64,000 bases of DNA from positions 62,001 through 126,000 of the forward strand of contig NZ_QEOL01000005.1 of the NCBI RefSeq assembly GCF_003096715.1, read 5' to 3'. This stretch comes from Paraburkholderia silvatlantica. Lineage in GTDB: Bacteria > Pseudomonadota > Gammaproteobacteria > Burkholderiales > Burkholderiaceae. Positions 35,579 to 44,567 of this stretch are shown here, piece by piece; positions within the stretch are counted from its first letter, which is position 1; each line of letters starts with the position of its first letter. The translations under genes and the position numbers were made by a program. Below the pieces are notes generated by a model that did not search any database, was not told where the DNA came from, and worked only from the letters and a program-made list of their open reading frames with translations.

Positions 35579-36870
35579 CAAAGCAGGTCCTTCATTCGAT
35601 ACCAGGCCATCGCGAGCACGAGGGCAGGGGTTCGCAGTGTAGCGCCGCCGGGGAAATCGCGGTGACGGATCTTGCCGAACAGGTCGAAGCGCGCGGCCTG
35701 GCCGTGAATGGCTTCGGCGATCAGCGTGCCCGCGAGGCCCGTGACGTTCACGCCGTGGCCAGAGAAGCCCTGCGCGAAATAGACCGTCGGCGAGAGGCGG
35801 CCGAAGTGCGGCGCGCGGTTCATCGTGATGTCCACGTAGCCGCCCCACGCATATTCGACTTCCACATCGGCGAGTTGCGGAAACGTTTTTAGCATGTCGC
35901 GGCGCATGGCTTTGCCCAGATTGGGCGGCGCGAAGGTGGAATAGCTCACCTTGCCGCCCCAGAGCAGACGCGTGTCCGCGGCGGGACGGAAGTAGTCGAG
36001 CACGAAGCGGCTGTCGCAGACGGCGGCCTGAGCAGGCATCAGCGCATTCATGCGTTCGGCGCCGAGCTTTTCCGTGGCGATCACATAGGTGCCCACGGGC
36101 ATGATCTTGCGCGAGAGCGCCGGTGCAAGATCGCCCAGATACGTATTGCACGCGAGCACGACGAATTTCGCGCGCACGTTGCCGCGCGCGGTTTCGACCA
36201 CATGCGCGCCGCCCTCTTCGCGCAGTCGTGTGACGGGGCTGTTTTCGTACACGCGCACGCCGGCTTCGACCGCCGCGCGCGCGAGCCCGAGCGTGTAGTT
36301 CAGCGGATGCAGGTGTCCGCTATCGGGATCGTAGAGGCCGCCGGGATAGCGCGACGACGCCACGTAGCGGTCCACATCGTCGCCGTCCACGTACTGGAAG
36401 CGGTCGTAGCCGAAGCGCTGCGCCGCCTCGTCGCGCCAGCGTTTGAGCGCCTCCACGTCGCGCGCCTTGTTCGCGGCGGTGAAATAGCCCGCCGTGAGCG
36501 CGCAGTCGATGTTGTGCTGCCTGACGCGCCGCTTCACGATGTCGAGCGTTTCCAGGCCCATGTCCCAGATCTGCCGGACCTCGGCTTCGGGCATGAACTG
36601 CGCGAACGTATCGATACCGCAGGCAAAACCGCCAATCAACTGCCCGCCGTTTCTCCCGCTTGCAGCCCACCCTACTCGCGAGGCTTCCACGAGCGCGACG
36701 CGGTGGCCGCGTTCGGCGAGATTCAACGCGGCCGAAACCCCGGTAAGGCCTGCGCCGACCACGCAGACATCGGCGCCGAGCGCACCTTCGAGCGCCGGAT
36801 GCGCGGTGGTGTCGTTGGCGGTGGCCGCATACCAGGACGGGGCATGAGGCTGATTGGCGAATTTGAGCAT
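35578..36870 (-). CDS. puuB: FAD-dependent amine oxidase, PuuB-like (copy 1)
   Basis: 430 residues. FAD motif CVVGAGLTGVSAALNLAERG near residue 35, GWAASGRNGGQLIGGFACG, and the C-terminal YFAQGFSGHGVNVTGLAGTL. It fits gamma-glutamylputrescine oxidase, the second step after PuuA. The start ATG 36870 (MLKFANQPHAPSWY) resembles homologues; an in-frame ATG at 36906 is less likely. It lies just downstream of the DUF3138 porin gene and overlaps copy 2 by one base. Confidence 0.88.
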   Translation of the reverse strand: MLKFANQPHAPSWYAATANDTTAHPALEGALGADVCVVGAGLTGVSAALNLAERGHRVALVEASRVGWAASGRNGGQLIGGFACGIDTFAQFMPEAEVRQIWDMGLETLDIVKRRVRQHNIDCALTAGYFTAANKARDVEALKRWRDEAAQRFGYDRFQYVDGDDVDRYVASSRYPGGLYDPDSGHLHPLNYTLGLARAAVEAGVRVYENSPVTRLREEGGAHVVETARGNVRAKFVVLACNTYLGDLAPALSRKIMPVGTYVIATEKLGAERMNALMPAQAAVCDSRFVLDYFRPAADTRLLWGGKVSYSTFAPPNLGKAMRRDMLKTFPQLADVEVEYAWGGYVDITMNRAPHFGRLSPTVYFAQGFSGHGVNVTGLAGTLIAEAIHGQAARFDLFGKIRHRDFPGGATLRTPALVLAMAWYRMKDLL

Positions 36871-36931
36871 GGCGAAAGCGAATCGGGAAGCGGCGGGCGA
36901 CAGCACGAGGCCGGCGCCCGCCGCGACTTCA

Positions 36932-38515
36932 TCAGAACGAGTAGATGAACTGCGCGCCCAGCAAGTCGTTGCTCTTGCTGTACGAGCCGTCGCTGTTCAG
37001 GAACACGCGCTGCGTGGCCCAGTCGTGGCGATATTCCACCTTCACCTGGATCTGCTGCGTCGGGTAGAACAGCAGGTCGAGCGCGACGTCCTGGCGTGTT
37101 GCGCCCTTGCACTCGAAGCCGAAGCCGCCGCCGGCCTTCGAGTTTGCCAGGCAGTCCGCACCGATGCCGAAGCCGTTGTACGGGTCCATGCCGTTCGAGT
37201 TGAGCACGATGCCGCCGCCGCCGCCGCCGTTCTTGCCGTTCGCGAGCAGGTCGTAGCGTGCCGTCACGCCCATGCGGCCCACCACCGGCGCATTGAACTT
37301 GCGGTGCGCGAGCAGCGAGAAGCCGTACCACTGTGCGTTGCCGCCGTTGAACGCCGCGCGCTGCTGCTGACCGTAATCGACTTCGGCGTTGTACTGGATG
37401 TCCGCGAGCGTGTAGGTCGCGTCCATTTCGCCGAAGAAGAAGTAGCCGCCCGAGCTCGATGCCTGGCCACCCACGCCATACGCGGCCTGACCCGTCGTCG
37501 GATCGAACGCGCTCGGCAGCGTCTGGCGGCCGATATTGAACGAGCCGCCAATGTCGAGTGCGCTCGACCACGTGTAATCCGCGCGCGCCGTGAAGGTCGG
37601 GATCCTGTTGCTGGTAGTGATCGGGTCGCCCAGCGCGTTCTGCCCCGTCTGCACGACTGCGCCATTGGTGCGGTACTGCTCGTTGCCGACCATGAACTTG
37701 AACGCCCATTTGCTGCCGTCCGGCGTGTAGTTCCAGCCGATGCCCACATAGCTGCCCGGATCCGAGAAGTCGTAGAGCAGGTTATGCGTGAGCGTGAGCA
37801 TCTGGTTCGACTGCTGCACCTCGTAGCCGCCGAAGCTCGGCATGAGACCGGCGACGAACGTGCCCGTGGAAGTCACCGGTATGGTAACGACAGCCGTATT
37901 CAGGATGTTGTTGCCGATCTCGCCATGCTCGTTCTGCAGCAGCGTGATGCCGTTGCCGCGGTTGGGCATGAGCGTGATTTCGGCCGAAGGCGCCATCGGG
38001 CCCACGCCGAAGGTCTTCTTGATGTCGAGGTAGACATCGCCGAACGTGCTGTTGAAGTAGTTATACGCACCCGTATGGTTCGCGAACAGGAAAGACGAAG
38101 TGCCCGGCGCGCGGTTGTAGATGTATGTCGGGTCGATATAGCCCGTGATCGACAGGCCCGCGAGCGGACCGGTATTGGCGGCGTCGGTGAGCGAATCGAC
38201 CTTGAGCTGCTGGCTCGCGATCTGCTGCTTCATCGCGTCGACCTGGTCGTTGGTCAGGTTCGCGGGCGCCTTGCCGTAATCGGGCGAGGTGATGTCCACG
38301 ACCGGCGCGGCCGCGGTGGCCGGTACGACCGGCGCTGCGGCCGCCGTCTTCGCCGGGGTCTTCGATTGCGCCAGTTCGGTCTTGAGCGATTTCACCTCTT
38401 TTTGCAGGGCGTTCAGCTGCGCCTGCAGGGCCTTGATCTGTTCGCTGGTCGAGTCCGCTAGCGCGAGCCCTGGCAGCGCCCCGGCCACCAGCAGACAGAT
38501 TAACTTCTTCTTCAT
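36932..38515 (-). CDS. DUF3138-family outer-membrane porin-like protein
   Basis: 527 residues. Signal peptide 1-20, then a coiled-coil-like segment (EQIKALQAQLNALQKEVKSLKTELAQ), a Pro/Ala linker, and a long beta-barrel with alternating aromatic strands ending in FIYSF, the C-terminal Phe used by BAM. The DUF3138 family is characterised mainly by position; here it is embedded in the putrescine import and breakdown locus, suggesting a polyamine or amine channel (inference). RBS AAGGAG precedes the start. Confidence 0.85.
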   Translation of the reverse strand: MKKKLICLLVAGALPGLALADSTSEQIKALQAQLNALQKEVKSLKTELAQSKTPAKTAAAAPVVPATAAAPVVDITSPDYGKAPANLTNDQVDAMKQQIASQQLKVDSLTDAANTGPLAGLSITGYIDPTYIYNRAPGTSSFLFANHTGAYNYFNSTFGDVYLDIKKTFGVGPMAPSAEITLMPNRGNGITLLQNEHGEIGNNILNTAVVTIPVTSTGTFVAGLMPSFGGYEVQQSNQMLTLTHNLLYDFSDPGSYVGIGWNYTPDGSKWAFKFMVGNEQYRTNGAVVQTGQNALGDPITTSNRIPTFTARADYTWSSALDIGGSFNIGRQTLPSAFDPTTGQAAYGVGGQASSSGGYFFFGEMDATYTLADIQYNAEVDYGQQQRAAFNGGNAQWYGFSLLAHRKFNAPVVGRMGVTARYDLLANGKNGGGGGGIVLNSNGMDPYNGFGIGADCLANSKAGGGFGFECKGATRQDVALDLLFYPTQQIQVKVEYRHDWATQRVFLNSDGSYSKSNDLLGAQFIYSF

Positions 38516-38574
38516 CGAAATTCTCCTTGTTGGTCGTTATTGCAGGCAGTGCGAGTTCGGGTTCGGGTTCGGTG

Positions 38575-38596
38575 AGGGGCGGCGCATGCCGCCCCT
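38575..38596. terminator. Hairpin between potI and DUF3138 porin
   Basis: Perfect 9-bp stem AGGGGCGGC / GCCGCCCCT with loop GCAT. No T-tract on the minus strand, so an attenuator or mRNA-stabilising hairpin is more likely than a full terminator. Three GTTCGG hexamers lie next to it at 38555-38572. Confidence 0.45.
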
Positions 38597-38615
38597 TCTT
38601 GCATGGCAATCCTCA

Positions 38616-39527
38616 TCAGGCGGCGCGACGGCCGATCGGCGCACCCACCGCGCCGGCGGGCGCGGCTGGCGTAATGGCTTCGGCCGCATCGGGCTGGACG
38701 AAGGCGAGTTGCATGTCGCGCATGCGCTTCTTCTCGCGTGCGCTCATCAGATAGTTCACGGCGATCACGCCGATCGTCACCGCGCTGATGAAGAGCGTGG
38801 CGAGCGCGTTCATCTCCGGGTTCAGACCGAGGCGCACGCGCGAGAACACGACGAGCGGCAGCGTGGTGGAGCCCGGTCCGGAAAGGAACGCGGAAAGCAC
38901 GAGGTCGTCGATCGAAAGCGTGAACGAGAGCAGCCAGCCCGAGAGCAGCGCCTGCGAGATGAGCGGCAGCGTGATGACGAAGAACACCTTGAGCGGCGTG
39001 GCGCCGAGATCGAGCGCGGCTTCCTCGAGCGACTTGTTCATCTCCTTCACTCGCGACTGCACGATGATCGCGACATACGACACGCACAGCATCACGTGGC
39101 CGATCCAGATCGTCACGATGCCGCGGCCTTTGGGCCAGCCGAGCATCTGTTCGAGCGCGACGAAGAGCAGCAGCAGCGAGATGCCCTGAATGACCTCGGG
39201 AATCACGAGAGGCGCGTTGATCATGCCCGTGTAGAGCGTGAAGCCGCGAAACCGCCCCATGCGCGCGAGCACGAAGCCGGCCCATGTGCCGATCACAACC
39301 GAGGCGAATGCCGTCATGAGGCCGATCTTCAGCGAGAGCCAGGCGGCGCTCAGCAACTCTTCGTCCTGCAGCAGCGCCGAATACCACTTGAGCGAGAAGC
39401 CGGACCACACCGTGACCAGTTTCGACTCGTTGAACGAGTAGACGACGAGACTGATGATCGGGATATAGAGGAACAGGAAACCGAGCGTGAGAACGCTCGT
39501 TGAGAGCGCGCGGTTGGGCTTGATCAT
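38616..39527 (-). CDS. potI: Putrescine ABC transporter permease PotI
   Basis: 303 residues, six TM helices. The EAA loop EEAALDLGATPLKVFFVITLPL contacts the ATPase. Second permease of the PotFGHI importer. The start ATG 39527 overlaps the potH stop (ATGA). An unusually long Ala/Pro-rich C-terminal tail (VQPDAAEAITPAAPAGAVG) extends past the last TM helix. Confidence 0.94.
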   Translation of the reverse strand: MIKPNRALSTSVLTLGFLFLYIPIISLVVYSFNESKLVTVWSGFSLKWYSALLQDEELLSAAWLSLKIGLMTAFASVVIGTWAGFVLARMGRFRGFTLYTGMINAPLVIPEVIQGISLLLLFVALEQMLGWPKGRGIVTIWIGHVMLCVSYVAIIVQSRVKEMNKSLEEAALDLGATPLKVFFVITLPLISQALLSGWLLSFTLSIDDLVLSAFLSGPGSTTLPLVVFSRVRLGLNPEMNALATLFISAVTIGVIAVNYLMSAREKKRMRDMQLAFVQPDAAEAITPAAPAGAVGAPIGRRAA

Positions 39528-40495
39528 TTGCTTTCCTCCAGTTCCTTGACCTGGTAGTACTGAAAGATCGCCATGGGCACGAGCAGCAGCAGCACCATCG
39601 CCACGGTGACGGCGGAGGCCATCGGCCAGTCCATGTTGTTGAAGAACTCGTCCCACATCACGCGGCCGATCATGAGCGTGTCGGCGCCGCCGAGCAGTTC
39701 GGGAATCACGTACTCGCCCACCGCGGGAATGAACACGAGCAGGCTGCCCGCGATGATTCCGTTCTTCGAAAGCGGCAGGGTGATCTGCGTGAACGCCACC
39801 CACGGTTTGGCGCCCAGATCGTAGGCGGCTTCGAGCAGCGTGAGGTCCATTTTCACGAGGTGCGCATAGAGCGGCATCACCATGAAGGGCAGGTACGAAT
39901 AGACCATGCCGATATAGACGCCCGCGTCGCTGTGATAGAGCCTCAGCGGCGAATGGATCAGGCCGAGGGCAATGAGCGCGTGATTGAGCAGGCCGTCGTC
40001 CTTGAGAATGCCGATCCACGCGTAGACACGGATCAGGAACGACGTCCAGAACGGCAGCATCACGCCCATCATGAGCAGGTTGCGCGTGGCCGGGTTCGAG
40101 CGCGCGATGTAATAGGCGATCGGGTAGCCGATCAGCAGGCAAAAGATCGTGGAGACCGCCGCCATCTTCAGCGAGCTGAGATAGGTGGCGATGTAGAGGC
40201 TGTCCTGCAGCAGGAACGCGTAGTGCCCGAGCTGCAGCGCGAAGTGCACCATGCCGTCCTTCATCTCGACCAGGTTCGAGTAGGGCGGAATGCCCATCAC
40301 CTGGTCGGCGAAGCTGATCTTCAGTACGAGCACGAAGGGCAGCGCGAAGAACAGCGTGAGCCAGATGAACGGCACGCTGATCACGGCGGTGCGCCCCGAC
40401 GGCACGAAGCGCGAGAACAGGCGCGCGAGCGCGCCGCGGCGCGCATCTGCGGCTGCGCGGCCGGATCGCGGCGTGGTGTGAAGAGTGGTACTCAT
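39524..40495 (-). CDS. potH: Putrescine ABC transporter permease PotH
   Basis: 323 residues, six TM helices preceded by an about 35-residue cytoplasmic N-terminus. The EAA loop LLEAAYDLGAKPWVAFTQITLPL is present. The start ATG 40495 has GGAGGCC six bases upstream. It pairs with PotI as the transmembrane channel. Confidence 0.94.
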   Translation of the reverse strand: MSTTLHTTPRSGRAAADARRGALARLFSRFVPSGRTAVISVPFIWLTLFFALPFVLVLKISFADQVMGIPPYSNLVEMKDGMVHFALQLGHYAFLLQDSLYIATYLSSLKMAAVSTIFCLLIGYPIAYYIARSNPATRNLLMMGVMLPFWTSFLIRVYAWIGILKDDGLLNHALIALGLIHSPLRLYHSDAGVYIGMVYSYLPFMVMPLYAHLVKMDLTLLEAAYDLGAKPWVAFTQITLPLSKNGIIAGSLLVFIPAVGEYVIPELLGGADTLMIGRVMWDEFFNNMDWPMASAVTVAMVLLLLVPMAIFQYYQVKELEESK

Positions 40496-40508
40496 GATTG
40501 AGGCCTCC

Positions 40509-41660
40509 TTACTGCGTGAGCACGACGCCGCTGGCCGGCGACCAGGACACGTAGACATCGTCGTTCCAGGCGGGCGCACCCTCGCTCATGAGGTGCGAGC
40601 TGGAGAGGTTCGAGACGACCACCTTGCCGCCGGGCAGACGCACGTGATAAAGCGAATAGCTGCCCATGTAGGCGACATCCGTGACCACGCCGCGCGCCCA
40701 GTTGTGCGGCGTGCCCGGCTTCTCGCGCGTCACGCGCACGCGCTCCGGACGCACCGAAATGCCCACAGGCATGCCGAGAGGCCCGGTCACGCCGTGGCTC
40801 ACGTACATGCGCGTTTCGAGGTCTTCGCTTTCCACGAAGATGTGATCGGGCTCGTCCTCGACGACCTTGCCTTCGAACAGGTTGGTCGAGCCGATGAACT
40901 CGGCCGAGAAGCGGCTGTTGGGGAATTCGTAGACTTCGCCGGGCGAGCCGATCTGCACGATGCGGCCTTCGCTCATCACGGCGAGGCGGTTGGCCATGGT
41001 CATCGCCTCTTCCTGATCGTGCGTGACCATCACACAGGTGACATCGACTTTCTCGATGATGTTCACGAGTTCGAGCTGGGTCTTCTGGCGGATCTTCTTG
41101 TCGAGCGCCGACATCGGCTCGTCGAGCAGCAGGAGCTTGGGGCGCTTCACGAGCGAGCGCGCCAGCGCCACGCGTTGCTGCTGGCCGCCGGAAAGCTGAT
41201 GGGGTTTGCGCTTCGCGTAGCGGCCCATCTGCACGAGGTTGAGCGCGTCGGCCACACGCTCGCGGATTTCGTTCTTCGGCACGCCTTCCTGCTTGAGGCC
41301 GAACGCGACGTTCGACTCCACGCTCATGTGCGGGAAGAGCGCGTACGACTGGAACATCATGTTGACGGGGCGGCGGTACGGCGGCAGCGATGCGAGGTCT
41401 TCGCCATCGACGAAGATGCGGCCCGACGTGGCCGTTTCGAGGCCCGCGAGCATGCGCAGCAGGGTGGACTTGCCGCAGCCCGAGCTGCCGAGCAGCGCAA
41501 AAAGCTCGTTCTTGGCGATGTTCAGGCTCACGTTGTCCACGGCGGTGCTGTCGCCGAACTTCTTGACGACGTTTTCGATACGCACGAATGCATCGTTCTT
41601 TGCCGGGGTCGCGTTGGCGCGCGCAGCGTCTGGGGCGTTGACTTTGGACGTCGAATTCAT
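40509..41660 (-). CDS. potG: Putrescine ABC transporter ATPase PotG
   Basis: 383 residues. Walker A GSSGCGKST, Q-loop MMFQSYALFPHM, signature LSGGQQQR, Walker B LLLLDEPMSALD and H-loop VMVTHDQEEA, followed by a TOBE regulatory domain (SVRPERVRVTRE). It energises PotHI. The start ATG 41660 has AAGG seven bases upstream; the alternative ATG 41693 adds no family sequence. Confidence 0.95.
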   Translation of the reverse strand: MNSTSKVNAPDAARANATPAKNDAFVRIENVVKKFGDSTAVDNVSLNIAKNELFALLGSSGCGKSTLLRMLAGLETATSGRIFVDGEDLASLPPYRRPVNMMFQSYALFPHMSVESNVAFGLKQEGVPKNEIRERVADALNLVQMGRYAKRKPHQLSGGQQQRVALARSLVKRPKLLLLDEPMSALDKKIRQKTQLELVNIIEKVDVTCVMVTHDQEEAMTMANRLAVMSEGRIVQIGSPGEVYEFPNSRFSAEFIGSTNLFEGKVVEDEPDHIFVESEDLETRMYVSHGVTGPLGMPVGISVRPERVRVTREKPGTPHNWARGVVTDVAYMGSYSLYHVRLPGGKVVVSNLSSSHLMSEGAPAWNDDVYVSWSPASGVVLTQ

Positions 41661-41787
41661 GATCTGACCTTGGTTCCTTTCTGATCGCAGCACACGTTTT
41701 TCAGGCGCGAGCCGGCCCGCACGGGGCGCTGGCGCGACTCGCGATCAGTACTGCGAACGGAGCTCGGGAAGGCTCGCGCGCGTCGTC

Positions 41788-41830
41788 AAAAAAAGGGGGG
41801 CGGCGCCGCGCGGCCTGACTTCGGAATTGC
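41788..41830 (-). terminator. Possible attenuator between potF and potG
   Basis: On the minus strand a GC-rich self-complementary stretch with GCGGCGCCGC is followed by CCCCCC and seven T. The stem is not clean. It would lower potGHI expression relative to the binding protein gene potF, a common arrangement. Confidence 0.3.
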
Positions 41831-41909
41831 TCACTTCAGGCGGAGAGGGGTCGAGCGATCCCTCTTCCGCGTCGTCTCCTTCTTGTTTCCTTCAGGGGGA
41901 GTCAGCGTG

Positions 41910-43031
41910 TCAGTGGCCGGTCTTCAACTGGGCCCACAGACGGTTTTCGAGGCGCAGAATGTCAGCCGGCATCGGCTTCATCAGCGTCATCTTCTTGAGC
42001 ACGTCTTCCGGCGGGTACACCGTCGCGTCCTGCGCAACTGCCGGCGTGACGAACTGGCGTGCGGCCTTGTTCGCCGTCGGGTAGAACACTTCGTTGGTGA
42101 TTTGCGCGTTGACCTTCGGATCGGAGATATAGTTGATCCACTTCATTGCGTTTTCGGGGTGCGGCGCGTCCTTCGGGATGACCATCACGTCGAACCACAG
42201 CAAACCGCCTTCCTTCACGTTCGAGAATTTGACGTCGTATGAACGCTTGGCTTCCTCGGCGCGGCGGTGCGCGATGCCGACGTCGCCCGACCATGCCACG
42301 GCAACGCAGATATCGTTGTTCACGAGGTCGTTGATATAGCCCGATGAGTTGAACTGGGTGATGTACGGACGGACTTTCTTCAGCACGTCAAACGCGGCCT
42401 GGTAGTCGGCGGGGTTCGTGCTGTTGGGGTCCTTGTGCATGTATTGCAGCGTCGCGGCGAACACGTCCACAGCCTGGTCGAGGAACGACACGCCGCAGCC
42501 CTTGAGCTTCGAGAGATTTTGCGGATCGAATACGAGCGCCCAGCTATCCACGGGCGCGTTCGGCCCGAGCGCCTTTTCGACCGCCTGCTTGTTGTAGCCG
42601 ATGCCGTCGGTGCCGAACGCCCAGGGCACGCCGTACTGATTGCCCGGGTCGGCGTCGGAGATCATGTGCATGAGCACGGGATCGAGGTTCGCGAGGTTGG
42701 GGATCTTCGACTTGTCGAGCTTCTGATAGACGCCGGCCTGAATCTGCTTGGCCATGTAGTTCGACGTGGGCACGACGATGTCGTAGCCCGAGCTGCCTGC
42801 CAGCAGCTTGGCTTGCAGCGTGTCGTCGCTGTCGTAGTTGTCGTACTTGACCTTGATGCCCGCTTCCTTTTCGAAGTTCGGGATCGTGTCTTTCGCAATG
42901 TAGTCGGACCAGTTATAGACGTTCAAATCGCCGTCGGCCGCGTGCGCAGGCTGGCTCGAAATGGCCGTGAGGCCTGCACACGCCGCGAGGGCCGCAAGTG
43001 CGACCGCATGACGAAGATGACTCACACTCAT
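41910..43031 (-). CDS. potF: Putrescine-binding periplasmic protein PotF
   Basis: 373 residues. Signal peptide 1-31 ending SSQPAHA, then the spermidine/putrescine-binding fold with LNVYNWSDYIAKDTIPNFEKEAGIKV, conserved VPTSNYMAKQIQAGVYQKLDKS, and WAFGTDGIGYNKQAVE. Trp and Asp residues in these blocks form the polyamine site. The start ATG 43031 has GGGGAAA upstream. About 250 bp separates it from potG. Confidence 0.95.
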   Translation of the reverse strand: MSVSHLRHAVALAALAACAGLTAISSQPAHAADGDLNVYNWSDYIAKDTIPNFEKEAGIKVKYDNYDSDDTLQAKLLAGSSGYDIVVPTSNYMAKQIQAGVYQKLDKSKIPNLANLDPVLMHMISDADPGNQYGVPWAFGTDGIGYNKQAVEKALGPNAPVDSWALVFDPQNLSKLKGCGVSFLDQAVDVFAATLQYMHKDPNSTNPADYQAAFDVLKKVRPYITQFNSSGYINDLVNNDICVAVAWSGDVGIAHRRAEEAKRSYDVKFSNVKEGGLLWFDVMVIPKDAPHPENAMKWINYISDPKVNAQITNEVFYPTANKAARQFVTPAVAQDATVYPPEDVLKKMTLMKPMPADILRLENRLWAQLKTGH

Positions 43032-43106
43032 GTTGCTTTCCCCTGAAGATGAAGATCGGCGGGAGGCCCAGCACCCCGTTGCGCCGCCCGCCGTGGACAA
43101 GTCGCG

Positions 43107-44549
43107 TTAAGAAAGACCCAGTTGTTGCGCAGTTGCGTCGATGGCTTTCTTCGCCTTCGACACGATTTCATCGATCTCGCCGCGCGTGACCACGAGTGGC
43201 GGCGAGAGCAGCATGCGGTCGCCCGTGGCGCGCATGATGAGATTGCCGTTGAAGCAGAAGTCGCGGCAGAGCGTGCCCACGTCGCCGCCATTGGCGAAGC
43301 GCTTGCGCGCCTGCGGATCTTCGGCGAGCTGCAGGCCCGCCACGAGACCCGCGCCCGAGATCTCGCCGATGATCGGATGACTGGCGAAGGTCTCGCGCAG
43401 CCGTTGCTGGAAGTACGGGCCGGTGTCGTTCTTCACGCGCGTGACGATGCCTTCGTCGCGCAGCAGCTTGAGGTTCGCCACGGCCACGGCGGCGGCGACC
43501 GGATGCCCCGAGTAAGTGAGGCCGTGATTGAACTCGCCGTTTTCGATGAGCGCCTTCGCAACGCGGTCGTGAATGCCCACTGCGCCCATCGGCACATAGC
43601 CGCTCGTGAGGCCCTTGGCCATCGTGATGAGGTCGGGCTCGAAGCCGAAGTGCTGATGCGCGAACCATTCGCCGGTGCGGCCAAAGCCGCCGATCACTTC
43701 GTCGGCGCAAAGCAGGATGTCGTACTTGCGGCAAATGCGCTGAATTTCCGGCCAGTAGGTCGAAGGCGGGAAGATCACGCCGCCCGCGCCCTGGAACGGC
43801 TCGCCGATAAAGGCGGCCACGTTCTCCGCGCCCACTTCGAGAATCTTCGCTTCGAGCTGCTGAGCGCGCGCGAGGCCGAACTCCTCGGGCGTCATGTTGC
43901 CTTGCGCTTCGCCGTAGAAGTACGGCTGGTCGATGTGCACGATGTTCTCGACCTTCGAGGGCATCTGCTCGTGCATGTAGCCCATGCCGCCCAGCGTGCC
44001 GCCCGCGATCGTCGACCCGTGATACGCGTTGCGGCGCGAGATGACGACCTTCTTCGAGGGTTTGCCTTGCGTGAGCCAGTACTGATGCACGATGCGCAGC
44101 ACCGTGTCGTTGCCTTCGGAGCCGCTGTTGCAATAGAAGAAGTGATTGAACGGCTCGGGCGAAAGCTGGGCGAGCAGCGCCGACAATTCGATGACGGGCG
44201 GATGCGTGGTCTTGAAGAAGGTGTTGTAGAACGGCAGTTCCAGCATTTGCTCGTAGGCGGCGTCGGCCAGTTCCTTGCGGCCGTAACCCACGTTCACGCA
44301 CCAGAGCCCGGCCATGCCGTCGATGATCTGGTTGCCTTCCGAGTCCCACAGGTACACGCCCTTCGCCTTCACGATCACGCGGCTGCCCGTCTTGTTGAGC
44401 GAGCCCATGTCCGAAAACGGATGAATATGGTGCGCGGCGTCCAGCGCGCGGTACTCGCTCGTCGAGCGCGCCGTTCGGCTGGATTGCGCGCGTAGCGTCG
44501 TCGGCGTTTCCTGCAGCGCGCTGGCGGGGGCGTCGATTCGATAGCTCAT
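43107..44549 (-). CDS. spuC: Putrescine-pyruvate aminotransferase, SpuC type
   Basis: 480 residues, class-III PLP aminotransferase. SpuC converts putrescine plus pyruvate to 4-aminobutyraldehyde plus alanine. Seen are DGMAGLWCVNVGYGRKELADAA, YCNSGSEGNDTVLRIV, LCADEVIGGFGRTGEWFAHQHFG and the PLP Lys in TMAKGLTSGYVPMGA. The start ATG 44549 has AAAGGAGAC upstream. Its presence beside the Puu genes gives a glutamylation-independent route (inference). Confidence 0.9.
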   Translation of the reverse strand: MSYRIDAPASALQETPTTLRAQSSRTARSTSEYRALDAAHHIHPFSDMGSLNKTGSRVIVKAKGVYLWDSEGNQIIDGMAGLWCVNVGYGRKELADAAYEQMLELPFYNTFFKTTHPPVIELSALLAQLSPEPFNHFFYCNSGSEGNDTVLRIVHQYWLTQGKPSKKVVISRRNAYHGSTIAGGTLGGMGYMHEQMPSKVENIVHIDQPYFYGEAQGNMTPEEFGLARAQQLEAKILEVGAENVAAFIGEPFQGAGGVIFPPSTYWPEIQRICRKYDILLCADEVIGGFGRTGEWFAHQHFGFEPDLITMAKGLTSGYVPMGAVGIHDRVAKALIENGEFNHGLTYSGHPVAAAVAVANLKLLRDEGIVTRVKNDTGPYFQQRLRETFASHPIIGEISGAGLVAGLQLAEDPQARKRFANGGDVGTLCRDFCFNGNLIMRATGDRMLLSPPLVVTRGEIDEIVSKAKKAIDATAQQLGLS

Positions 44550-44567
44550 TGCTGTGTCTCCTTTCGT